This document shows positions 44,118 to 53,668 of a DNA stretch of 64,000 nt, in pieces (positions within the stretch are counted from its first letter, which is position 1; each line of letters starts with the position of its first letter). Source of the stretch: Lepidurus packardi (lineage: Eukaryota; Arthropoda; Branchiopoda; Notostraca; Triopsidae); the NCBI GenBank assembly GCA_023053545.1, contig JAKZAN010000049.1:124001-188000 (forward strand), read 5' to 3'. Position numbers and translations under genes: made by a program. The notes under the pieces are model-generated. The model was not told the DNA's origin, did not search any database, and saw only the letters and a program-made list of their open reading frames with translations.

Positions 44118-45084
44118 CTAGTTATCCAGAAACTCGCAACCCGTTTTGGGTAAATCATCAACGGCATAAGAATTAATCAAGACGTTAGACTTCTTAATTG
44201 GATAGAACCAAGAATCAAAACTGTTTTACTTTAGCGACAGAATCTTTGCATCCTAAATCAGATCCAAACGATGGTGTTCTGTCTCGCAGACTTATGTCCT
44301 CTATGCCAACGCTAATAGTAATATCTTTGGTGTCCATTACCTCTTTTGAAGGTGGTAACGGCGGCGGGGCTGACGGTTTTACAATCTTAGCTTTGCGTTT
44401 CACGCTACTAGTAAGAATATCTGCGCTTGTAAAAGACACACCAGATTGACCAGGGTCTTGAACAGCAGTGTGTCGTGGGGACAATGACAAGTTGGGGATA
44501 CAAGACCCACCCAAAACTACAGAGGGGTGCTCGGATTCAACTAAGACGGGTTTTGGCTTCGGTAAAACCCTCGGTCGAGCTGAAGTTATCGTTGGCTCAA
44601 TAGGGAAGTTGGTTGTACAAGTATTTGGTGCTACAGATGAGGGAAGTTCAAAATCCAGCTGACTCCTAGTTTCCCACGAAAAAGGCGCAGAATGCTCGTC
44701 TCTCCATCTGCAGTTCTAGTGAATCGAAAGTAGATAATATGGCGTTGAAAACAAACTAAGACGTCAAAGACTGGATAAACTTACTTTATCATTTTCATCC
44801 TGTATGATCTTGTTACCGGGAGAAAACGCCAAACTGGGAAACGAACTTAGAAAAGATTTTTGGTTTATTTCCTCTAAGAGAGGATATTTGATGTTCTCCA
44901 TAGAGAACATAAATAAAAGAAAATACATAAATATAAATAAAATAGGTTCTCCTGAGAACCGCGTCTGGTAAAATAATATTTTCATCTAAAGCTGCTCTGC
45001 TCTAAAGCTAGCTGCTCTTGAAGGCTTAAATCGTCCCAGGCATCTTCATAATTTTCTTTGATAGCGTGAAGGTCTTTAACAATT
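44118..45084 (-). CDS. C1orf198: C1orf198/DUF4706-like protein
   Basis: Minus-strand exons: about 45084-44990, 44873-44785, 44715-44230 and 44192-44118 (stop TAG). The reading rests on three blocks shared with human C1orf198 in the same order: IVKDLHAIKENYEDAWDDLS (human IMQDKEKIREKYGPEWARL), WRDEHSAPFSWETRSQLDF (human WQDEHSAPFSWETKSQMEF) and a final SNV ... KTGCEFLDN (human SNVVLKTGFDFLDNW). The first of these exons has no GT donor: the frame meets TGA right after SSFR, and an A|GATGAAA junction would fit the phase, which suggests a mutated or non-canonical donor. The last intron would be only 37 bp. The N-terminal exon is not found. The molecular function of the family is unknown. Confidence 0.75.
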
Positions 45085-45088
45085 CTAG

Positions 45089-45487
45089 TGGACAAAGAGT
45101 TCTGGGCTTCGCATAACCAGGAATTTGCTAAGGTTGTGAATCCTTTTTGTTACCGCCACCACCATGTTTGTATGCCTAAACTGAAACTTTTAACTTGACT
45201 CCAACACGTGTTAACCTTAAAAGCGTTAAAAGATTTCTTAAAGTTAAATTTCTTCTTAGGAAAAAGAGAAATTCGTACATCAACATCTACATGAGAAATA
45301 TATCGACAACCCACCCAATAGAACCAGAGTCCTAACTTCGGATGACATGTCTATTTTCTACAAAAAATTTCTTGATGAAAATAAGACTCGGCATGCCGCA
45401 TACAATCGAGAGTGGTATGAAAGAAATTTATATATGCTGTGGCCTGCTCTTAAAATTAGGGTTCGACGTTTATTTAAAAAAATCTGA
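45089..45487 (+). CDS. COA8: COA8 (APOPT1)-like, last two exons
   Basis: Exons 45089-45132 and 45260-45487 (stop TGA), in phase. They read VDKEFWASHNQEFAK then EKEKFVHQHLHEKY, MSIFYKKFLDEN and AAYNREWYERN. Human COA8 has [32 protein letters not shown] and YYNRDWYKRN at the same places. COA8 is a mitochondrial matrix factor that protects cytochrome c oxidase assembly. The upstream exons (mitochondrial targeting and IGPPD region) were not found on the plus strand. They may lie to the left among the C1orf198-like introns or be missing. Confidence 0.78.
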
Positions 45488-45594
45488 CTTATGTAACTAG
45501 GGTAGCTAGGTATCTGTGTTTGTGTATATGTTAAGGTTAGTTTGCATTGAAAAAATCGTATATAGTTAAAACTAAAAAGCAATTTAAATTATCC

Positions 45595-46467
45595 TTACAG
45601 CTCTCGCCTTTTCGTCAGAGATGATTTCCATGTTAACTCCATTTTGTCACAACGTTCGCGACTGCGATTACAAGCTTCTATTTGATCACATTTGGCTGGT
45701 AAAGTCTGCAATTTCTGCAAGGGGAAAAAAGATCATAAAAACAATGTAAAAGACAATATGAAACTAAATATAAAGAAAATAAAGAGTACCTCCGAAATCG
45801 TTTTAATTTGCGTAGTTGCTGCAGTCAGATCAGGTATGTCGGTCAGGCATCCACGGTTTTGCCCTTCAGCGTCAAAAAGGAAGATTGACTTTTCATTTGC
45901 GTTACCGACAGCCATCCCTTCCTAGAAAATACACGGTTAGTTAAGCGTCGCAACTTATAATGCATTTTGTTAATCAATGAAATCAACCCACAAATGCTTT
46001 TGCTTCGGTTTTCAAAGTCCTTTGAAGTCTGGTCTGAATATACTTCGGGTATCTTTTTCGTTTGAGAACTGTCACATCTAGTTCATAATCGTACTCTAAG
46101 AATCGAAAAGAAACAGATTTTGTCGTGTATTTTAAACACATTACGCTCAAAGGACAGACCTTCTATTGCTTGCTCTTCTGCTACACGAAGAGCTTCCAAC
46201 GATGGCGATTGTGGCTTAAAAATGTCCCGTCTGGTTAACTCAAGCACCTCAGTGAATTCCTAAAATTGAAAGTCAATATATCATAGGAAAATAAGATATT
46301 ACACATATTAAGATACTACAGATATTAACATTTGTACCAACCTTACTAAACTCCTTCTGAAAGGTCTCGGCTTCTTTTGCATCCTTGTGGCGTTTCAGAC
46401 AACTATCCATTTTTTTTTCAATAACTTGCAAAACAGACATAAATAATTCGTGTTCATCCATATCCAT
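45595..46467 (-). CDS. NSL1-like (MIS12 kinetochore complex subunit) candidate
   Basis: Five exons with consistent GT-AG sites and phases: 46467-46342 (ATG), 46259-46160, 46095-45992, 45921-45790 and 45714-45595 (stop TAA). They give about 193 residues. The protein is helical. The middle exon has LDVTVLKRKRYPKYIQTRLQ, which resembles the KRKQYPRKI block of human NSL1, followed by a helix-rich C-terminal half (LTAATTQIKTISEKLQTLPA). NSL1 is a subunit of the MIS12 complex that links centromere and microtubules. Length is shorter than human NSL1 (281), as in some arthropods. Assignment rests on one motif and overall shape, so another coiled-coil protein is possible. Confidence 0.5.
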
Positions 46468-46516
46468 AGAGTTGAAAACACAAGACGACAGGCGAGCTGT
46501 CGAGTGAGCTATGCAA

Positions 46517-46725
46517 GGCACATTTTATCGTCAACTGGTCCGTTGACCAGTTGAGCATGACGGAATCACCGGCAGACGAGAAAATGCGAAGAACGCAAGT
46601 CGCAGTTCAACTCCTTTAAGGCACATTTTGTCAACTGGTCCGTTGACCAGTTGAGCATGACGGAATCACCGGTAGACGAGAAAATGCGAAGAACGCAAGT
46701 CGCAGTTCAACTCATTTAGTTCAAC
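46517..46725. repeat. Tandem duplication of the transposon's left terminus
   Basis: Two copies of about 103 bp, each beginning AAGGCACATTTT and containing a small palindrome CAACTGGTCC-GTTGACCAGTTG, then ACGGAATCACCGG and CGCAGTTCAACTC. Confidence 0.85.
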
Positions 46726-46788
46726 TACCAGTTGACAATAAAATACCCGTCCTCGTAGTGTTTACAAACATTATTATCTGCCTTCGTA

Positions 46789-48044
46789 ATGGATCTCGAA
46801 GAAAACACAAGTAAATACAAGATTATTTTCATTAATTTGAGCTACATTGTTATTCTCTTTTAGATAGTCAACTAGTCCTTGCAACAGTTGCAGTAAAACA
46901 GTTTCTTGACCATGTTATTGAAGAAGAGTCAACTAGTGAATCTGAAGGAGAAGTAGATGATGACATTAATATTAATCTAGTCATTTCTTTTATTTCTCTT
47001 GGAAGTGAAACTCACCGTCGGCAATCTGGATATAAATGTGTTATTAAGTCGTATTCGGATGCGGACTTTTGGCGTCATTTTCGCGTGACGCGCTCAACAT
47101 TTAAAAAAATCTGTGATTTGCAAGGTGATTCTGGATTTCTAAATGATGTTGTCTACCACGGCGGATATCAACCAGTATCTTTGGATACAATGCTATACAT
47201 TACTCTCAGTTATCTTGGAAACCAAGGGGCCATTCGCCTCATCGCAGACAAGTTCGGATATTCGGAGTCAACTATCTGGCGAGTGGTGCAAACCGAGTGC
47301 CAATGGTTTTTTGACAATCAAGCACGTTTTATTCGATGGCCAAGGCGTGACAATGCACGCGCCATAGCTCGGAGGTTTCAGAAGAAGCGTGGTTTTCCTG
47401 GAGCTGTGGGAGCTATTGACGGTTGCCATATTCCTATTCACCCACCGTCTGCGAATAGAAGAGCGTACCTAAACTATAAACGTTTCCACAGCATCGTACT
47501 AATGGCAGTATGTATCCCGAACAAATCGTTTTCATATATATTTACCGGATTCCCTGGTAGCTGCCACGACTCGTATGTCTTCCAGCGGTCTTCACTCTTC
47601 AGACGCCTAGATTCCGATAACTGTGGACAGATTCTTAATTCACAAAACTACCACTTGATTGGGGACAGTGCGTTTCCATTGAAGAAGTGGTTGTTGGTAC
47701 CGTACAAGTTTCAAGAAAACCTTTCTGAGTCCCAAAAATTGTATAATAAGAAACTGTCTGGCACCAGAATAGTAGTAGAACAAGCCTTTGGGGATTTAAA
47801 AATGAGATTTCGAAGATGCCAGAAGGTACATGCAACGGTAGAAAATAGTGTTAAAGTTGTTGTTGCTTCTTGTGTGTTACATAATATTGGCATAGAAAAT
47901 GGAGACTTCTGTATTGGCCGCACTGTAAATGATGGTGATGGTAACAGTGATGTTAATTTGCCTGAAAGAAATTTTGTACCCACTAACAGTGGACAAGCTA
48001 AACGAGAGTCTGTGAGGCAGAAACTTGCAAGAATATTCTTGTAG
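46789..48044 (+). CDS. PIF/Harbinger transposase (DDE_Tnp_4)
   Basis: Exon 1 46789-46810 (MDLEENT), exon 2 46864-48044. A helix-turn-helix-like part (ADKFGYSESTIWRVV) precedes the DDE core: GAIDGCHIPI (first Asp), GFPGSCHDSYVFQRS, LIGDSAFPLKKWL (second Asp) and RIVVEQAFGDLKMRF (Glu). The frame is open to a TAG at 48042-48044. It catalyses excision and insertion together with the Myb-like partner encoded on the opposite strand. No lesion seen, so it may be intact. Confidence 0.9.
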
Positions 48045-48198
48045 ATGATTATGGCACACATTGCTGCAGTTTCAGAACAAGGTTAACATTTTCTGAAATC
48101 AAAATTTTATTTGGGTGTATATATAAGTAATGACCGTAATTACATTTTTAATTAAGCTACATTCAAATTGCATATTCTTTATAAAAACGAACGTTTAG

Positions 48199-49121
48199 TC
48201 AATCAGAATCTGAAGATTCCCTCCTTTTCATTTTGTTTTTATTTTCCTTAATACTTTGGAGGGCGTCACGCAATACTCCTACAATAGCGTTGGTTGCTGC
48301 CATGATTTCCTCGTGTCTCTTCTGCTTCTTTTCTTCTTTCTGCATATCTCTTTCTTCTCTTCTTTTTAGTAACTTCGATCTCTGTTCGTGCGACTGTTCC
48401 AGGATTTCCATTATTTTCTCCGTCTTTGATGCCTTGGACGGTTTGATTTTTTTAAGTGGTCGTGACGAACCAGTCTTTAACGGGTCGTCCATATTATCAA
48501 ACTTGTCTTCAAAAACTATACCTTAAGAGAATAAGATTTAATTGAATAATACATGAAAACTTACCTGCGTTGCTCGTTGATGTTCCTGGCAAATTTCGTC
48601 TTAATTCACTCGGATTCTGTTCCTCTTTTAGAGAGTCACCGAGGTATACCGGGTGAATGTTGTGTCCCTCTCCTAACGAAGACATTTTCATAATTGAATT
48701 TCAATTACTATTATAATGATTAATTACCAATTATGTCCTGAATTTCCTCTATATACGGTGGAGTATTCAGTAGTACGTCAGCTCCACTTCCGGTCTTCTC
48801 AGATTCTTTGACGTAAGTTTTGTACGCCTTCATTATATTTTGCCATTTTTGGTCGACTTTCAGTACAGGATTTTCTCCGAGGTAATACCCAGCCTCGGCC
48901 CGTGAATTTGATATAATTGTCCAGGTATGCTTTTTTCTGGTCTTGTTATCGCTCAAAGCTGACCAATGTTTTTTTACAAGACCTAATAAGGCAGTTAGCA
49001 TTTGCGAAGAAATTTTGTTATAAAAATTACTTAAAAATAACCGCGTCGCCATATCGTCTAGGGCTTTACTCGTTGCGCTTTTCTTTCCTATCCATACTGG
49101 CTTCTTTTCTTTCTTCAACAA
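48199..49121 (-). CDS. Harbinger Myb/SANT-like partner protein
   Basis: Minus-strand exons 49121-48728, 48672-48565 and 48521-48199, all in phase. The first exon has a Myb/MADF-type trihelix (LLGLVKKHWSALSDNK, KVDQKWQNIMKAYKTYVK). The middle exon is a linker. The last is a charged coiled coil (EKIMEILEQSHEQRSKLLKR, EEIMAATNAIVGVLRDALQS). Harbinger partners of this kind bring the transposase to DNA and into the nucleus. The position, facing the transposase gene with about 150 bp between stops, fits. Confidence 0.75.
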
Positions 49122-50541
49122 GGTTTGTAAGTTGACTCTGATGATTGTTAGAATTCTCGGTCAGGACAAAGTTTTCTTCAACTTCCACAATTTCGTACAC
49201 GTAGCTTTCCATACCCACACAACGCCCGAATCCTGATGTAAGGAGTAGAATTAGTAATAGTACAAATTTAAATCTCGATGACGATATACTAGGAAGAGTA
49301 AATAGATTAACACTTAACATACGATAAACACGGTTAACCATAAATGTAAAGGACAACGTAAAGACATCTCTCGTGCCGAGGCCAGAACCCTCGTGAATGT
49401 CTATACGTAGTCCAAAGGTAATCTTAAGTTCCGAAGCCCAACGACGCAAGAAAAAGCAAAACAGCGATGTCAACACAAGGACACAACCCAAGCCTAATAA
49501 TAAACCAATTGAGGCCACGGAAGTACAAGACACCCGGAAGGGCAAGAATAAACCATTGAGGCCAAGAAAACAACCGAAGCGCACCTCGATACCGATGTCC
49601 AACTGGCCTATAAGTACGGACCCACCAGATGACAACAGTCAGTCCACTCTCTGTCTCAGCCCCGTAGGACCAGTTCACCCGCTGTTTCAGACACAATCGA
49701 CCCGACCTCTCCCCTGTCCCACCTCTCTAAACCTGTACCGACCCCGCTGATAGTTAGAGTGAATACATAGTATAAACTGACTATCACACTGAGAAAAACA
49801 GAGAAAGGGGGGAAAATTCGTTAGTTTAAAATTAATTCGCTTAACAATAATAGATATTGATTTGCTTAAATGTACGTATAAAATTTCTTGGTAGCTTTCG
49901 ATTCGCAATTTTTTGGGACTGTTTCACTTGTAGTCCTACAACTGTACTGTAATATTAACAACAGTGGATTGGCTTTAAGTATGCAAAGTCAAGGTCAATT
50001 TTAATCGAAGTCACTTCACTAGGGAAATTACAATGGTGACGAAAAAGGGAGACTGAAGTGCTTTCGGTTTGCATTCCAATCTCACAGAAAAGAAACACAA
50101 AGCACAAGAGAATAAATTTAAAAGAGTGATTTATTCTTCCTGGAATGACCAATTGTATTGCAAAACATTTCCGAAACAAAGGAAGTTCTTCATTGTTCTT
50201 ATTTGCTACTCACTTTACAGGGATTACAGTAAAATAAATTTATTGCAGATTTATACACGATTTAAACAAGAAATAAAAATGGGAAAATACACAAGAAACA
50301 TGATACAAAACCCAATGTTTACAAACAAATAGTAATGGGAGGGCTTTTGGGGACTCATCCTAGTTCTACTGGGCTCTTGAACCCAGTAGAACTAAATGCG
50401 TTATTTGCATGAGGCGGGAAGCCATCCAGTTGAGCGGTTCACGTGAAAATGACAGTCGAGCTCTACTGGGTTCACAATAAAATGAAGGTTCACCCTAAAC
50501 GGAAAACCCGTTGTCCAGTTCAGTTGACGATAAAATATGCC
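49122..50541. other. Right part of the Harbinger element, unassigned
   Basis: Contains overlapping open frames on both strands (49066-49635 minus, hydrophobic; 49397-49750 plus, basic) that I cannot place in a family, and a purine tract GAGAAAGGGGGG near 49800. A short inverted repeat CTAGTTCTACTGGG / CCCAGTAGAACTA lies at 50357-50396. Confidence 0.4.
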
Positions 50542-50649
50542 TTAAGATTATTTCTTAAACAAACTTTCTATGGATCTTATTATTGGTCTTGATCTTTCTA
50601 TTGATCTTATTATTATCTTATATATTATTATTACACCACATTAGTCTAG

Positions 50650-50806
50650 TCATTAGTCATTATAGTCATTATTACACCTATTAGTCTAGTGTCTTTAAGG
50701 TAGTCTACTAGCCAGTTTCTTAACTTATATTAGTCATTAGTCATTATTACACCTATTAGTCTAGTGTCTTTAAGGTAGTCTACTAGCCAGTTTCTTAACT
50801 TATATT
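50650..50806. repeat. Direct duplication, period 75 bp
   Basis: ATTACACCTATTAGTCTAGT and the following 55 bases occur at 50671 and again at 50746. This duplicates the end of the LINE reading frame described next. Confidence 0.9.
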
Positions 50807-51715
50807 GTCGTTCTGGTTCAATTTCCCCTAATCCTAATACATTTTCCATGTTAAAGGTTACTCCGATCTGTTCTACTTTTCTCCTGCATTTTTCTCTTTC
50901 GTATCCGTATGATGGGCAATACAGCAACCTGTGTTCCACTGTGTCTGTTTGTTCCCTGCAGTTTTCACATATATCTGTGTCTTTAAGCTTAAATCTCTTC
51001 ATCCACCAACCCACCTTTGCATGTTTGCTTCTTATTCTTAAGAGCGCTACGGCTACTCTTCTATTCGGGTGTTCTAGCCATGGTTGCGGTTTGAGAGACA
51101 TGGCCGCTTGTACCAATTCTTGTTCAGATTGAAGTTTTACGTTCTTAAAATTCTCTTTTCGTTCTTTTATTTATAAAGTGACATTATTTCTTGAGTTGTA
51201 AGTCGTCTGTTTATAAAATTTTCGGATCCTTTTCCCAGCTTTGCTGCTAAATCTGCCTTTTCGTTGCCCTTAAAACCCTCGTGTCCTGGCACCCAATGTA
51301 TAGCTACGCCTTTCCCTTGAGTTTTTAAAGCCATAATTGACCTTTGGATTTCCTGAATGACTCGGCTATATTTCTTGTTACCATAATTTTGTATTTCCAA
51401 AACCGCCGCCTTTGAATCTGTAAATATTACATATTTGTTTTCCCGTGCTGTATTTACGAATTGTAAAGCTTCCAAAACTGCATACAGTTCGGCTGCCATT
51501 ACTGATGAAAATTTCGGCAGAGCGAGAGCCACCATCTTGTCTTCGTACTCCACATATATCCCTGCTCCTACGTTTCCGTCGTCGTCTTTTGAGCCATCTG
51601 TAAAGCTTCTTTTCCTATCTTTGTAACGCTTCTCAAAGAAATCTAAAATTGTTGCGTGTCTTCCGGCCTGGTAAACTGATTTCGTGGCAAGTCCTGGTAT
51701 TGAATCCGTTATACC
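50730..51715 (-). pseudogene. LINE 3' fragment: RNase H and C-terminal zinc region
   Basis: The minus strand reads FTDGSKDDDGNVGAG (first RNase H block), AELYAVLEALQFV, IFTDSKAAVLEI and HWVPGHEGFKGNEKADLAAK, an RNase HI domain of I-clade-type LINEs. A frameshift or stop lies near 51120-51170. After it come RIRSKHAKVGWW and a CX2C...H...C cluster (CENCREQTDTVEHRLLYC), the usual end of such ORF2 proteins. The RT and endonuclease are absent: a 5'-truncated copy. Confidence 0.85.
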
Positions 51716-51732
51716 TTAGTAGTATAGGTACC

Positions 51733-51850
51733 ACCATTACTGCAACCTCCATTACTGCAGCACCAATAGGAAGCCTCCATTTCCCCCAAGCCCCGCCCCT
51801 TTTACGGCTGCACCAATAGGATGCCTCCATTTCTCCCCTAGTCCCCGCCC
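51733..51850. promoter_or_regulatory. Duplicated CCAAT/GC-box block
   Basis: GCACCAATAGGAAGCCTCCA followed by CCCCGCCCC occurs at about 51759 and again at about 51809, with a third partial GC box after it. It looks like a core promoter module in two copies. No gene is seen close by on either strand. Confidence 0.35.
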
Positions 51851-51977
51851 TGACGCCTGCGCAGTATGGTTTGACAACACCTAGTTTCTAGCGTTACCGC
51901 CACTTTCACGTTGGCGCTGTCCTCACAATTGAGCAGCTCTCGTGTGGACAACAGTGTCCTCCGCCAACAAACTTAAT

Positions 51978-52533
51978 TACCATTAAAGTTAAAGACACTT
52001 TTTCGGACTCGACATTAAAGTTAAAGACACTTTTTCGGACTCGACATTAAAGTTAAAGACACTTTTTCAGGATTACCATTAAAGTTAAAGACACTTTTTC
52101 AGATTCGACATTAAAGTTAAAGACACTTGTTCGAGAATAGTCATTAAAGTTAAAGACACTTTTTCAGATTCGACATTAAAGTTAAAGACACTTTTTCAGA
52201 ATCAACATTAAAGTTAAAGACATGTTTTTCACAAAATACACATTTAAGTTAAAGACACTTTTTCAAAATAGACATTAAAGTTAATGACACTTTTTCACAA
52301 AATACACATTTAAGTTAAAGACACTTTTTCAGAATCAACATTAAAGTTAAGGACACTTTTTCGAGAATAGACATTAAAGTTAAAGACACTTTTCGAGATT
52401 CATCATTTAAGTTAAAGACACTTTTTTCACAAAATACACACACATTTAAGTAAAGACACTTTTTCAAAAATAGACATTAAAGTTAATGACACTTTTTCGG
52501 AGATAGACATTTAAGTTAAAGACACTTTTTGTA
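51978..52533. repeat. Minisatellite, about 17 units of 29-33 bp
   Basis: Unit consensus about CATTAAAGTTAAAGACACTT followed by TTTCAGATTCGA or a variant (GAGAATAGA, ACAAAATACA). Units drift in blocks, with the last ones reading ATTTAAGTTAAAG. No spacer diversity of the CRISPR kind. Confidence 0.93.
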
Positions 52534-52999
52534 AGTTTAACCTTCGAAATGTATTTTCTTTCAACAAATACAATTACAAATTCATTCAAAATAATGGTTG
52601 GTGGTTTCACTACACTGTAAGATTTTTTGGAGAGTGTGCCATCATGCTCATCAGGCTATCAACTGTTGCACACACACTGATAACACCAACTCACCAACTC
52701 TTGCGTTTGCACAGCCCCTCTGGCTAGGGTGCTTGTCAGCTCACACTCCCCTCAAGCTCCTGTGTTGGCCAATCCTCACTCTTCCATCGGTATGATTCCT
52801 CAGATGAGCGCGCTTGAAGACTCTGATGTTGAAATAGAAGAGCATAAGTCAACCAAAGTAAAAGCTGTTGTCAATGGGCACTCTTTTCGTCCACGTTTTA
52901 ATAACGGGGTATGCAAATGTCTCTAATAACATAGAGATACACCATCTGTATTGTTTGACATTGTCAGAAATACACTATTTGTATTGAAATTTGTTTGTA
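52534..52999. other. No gene recognised
   Basis: Two overlapping plus-strand open frames (52598-52795, 52729-52926). The second has an acidic stretch (SALEDSDVEIEEHKST), unassigned. Confidence 0.4.
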
Positions 53000-53593
53000 T
53001 TATTCATCATCATCATACAAAGCTCGACAGGTTTGGTCAGTACACACAATTCGTAGGGGTTTCAATTGTAATCCATATCTTTGTTGAATTTGCTTTTCAA
53101 CCCAGCGATCTTGTTGTAAAAGTCGAGTTTTACCGCTATTGCAACGAAAAGGAATTAGAATATTTTTCAAAGAATGATTTCGAGCTCGCTGTAAAGCCAC
53201 ATAAAGACACCATTGTCCACAAGCGCGCGATGTAGGATGTTGAAGGGTTAAAGGATGGTTTTGCCAGAGGTGCAAACCACACCATGTGGCAAAGTCCGGA
53301 TGGTAGCTATGGATGCTTTGACCTAAACTATCGAAAAATTCAACTGGTTGCAGCGGGGTGACAATAGCCGGAACATAAATTAAAAGCCAATGAACACCTT
53401 CATGTTGATGAGGGTGAGTGTTGCAAATAACAAGTAAAGGCTTCCCAGAGTTGGACTTGAGACGAGTAAGATGGTCGCGAGGAATAACCCAAGTTTCAAA
53501 ACCACGTTTTTGAATAACAGGGTCATGACGCAAGATATGATAAAGCTGGCTAGTATTCATAGCTAAATAAATCAAGACTTTTATCCCCTTCAA
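53000..53593 (-). CDS. Polinton cysteine protease (adenain/ULP-like)
   Basis: 197 residues. Blocks GVHWLLIYV (catalytic His region), VEFFDSLGQS (Asp) and SRACGQWCLYVALQRA (Gln-X-Cys region) are in the order of adenovirus proteases. Role in the family: processing of capsid proteins. It is next to the major capsid gene, with about 75 bp between. Confidence 0.85.
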   Translation of the reverse strand: MKGIKVLIYLAMNTSQLYHILRHDPVIQKRGFETWVIPRDHLTRLKSNSGKPLLVICNTHPHQHEGVHWLLIYVPAIVTPLQPVEFFDSLGQSIHSYHPDFATWCGLHLWQNHPLTLQHPTSRACGQWCLYVALQRARNHSLKNILIPFRCNSGKTRLLQQDRWVEKQIQQRYGLQLKPLRIVCTDQTCRALYDDDE

Positions 53594-53668
53594 AGGTTTG
53601 GTGTGTATTGATGATTCAAAGGTTCACTGTCAACAAACATTTGAACTATGAAAACATAACTAATCAAC

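Larger units (their letters stand above)
46517..50541 (+). mobile_element. PIF/Harbinger DNA transposon with transposase and Myb-like partner
   Basis: The left end GGCACATTTTATCGTCAACT (46517) is matched by the inverse of the right end (GGCATATTTTATCGTCAACT, ending 50541). The transposase gene (plus) and a Myb/SANT-like gene (minus) face each other inside, the standard Harbinger pair. The left terminus is present twice in tandem (46517 and 46620). TTAA borders the inner left copy and the right end. With the outer copy the flanks are GCAA and TTAA. Harbinger normally duplicates a 3-bp TWA, so the exact target duplication is unclear. Confidence 0.82.

Noticed and set aside
44874-44986. Upstream COA8 exon (IGSPENRVW text on the plus strand)
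   Set aside because: It vaguely recalls the IGPPD block of COA8, but the frame stops at once and the phase to the next exon cannot be shown.
49397-49750. Envelope-like or other viral gene in the Harbinger right arm
   Set aside because: The overlapping frames show only hydrophobic or basic composition and no family motif, so no assignment is made.
51978-52533. CRISPR-like array
   Set aside because: Units are continuous with drifting consensus and no unique spacers, in a eukaryotic genome. It is a minisatellite.
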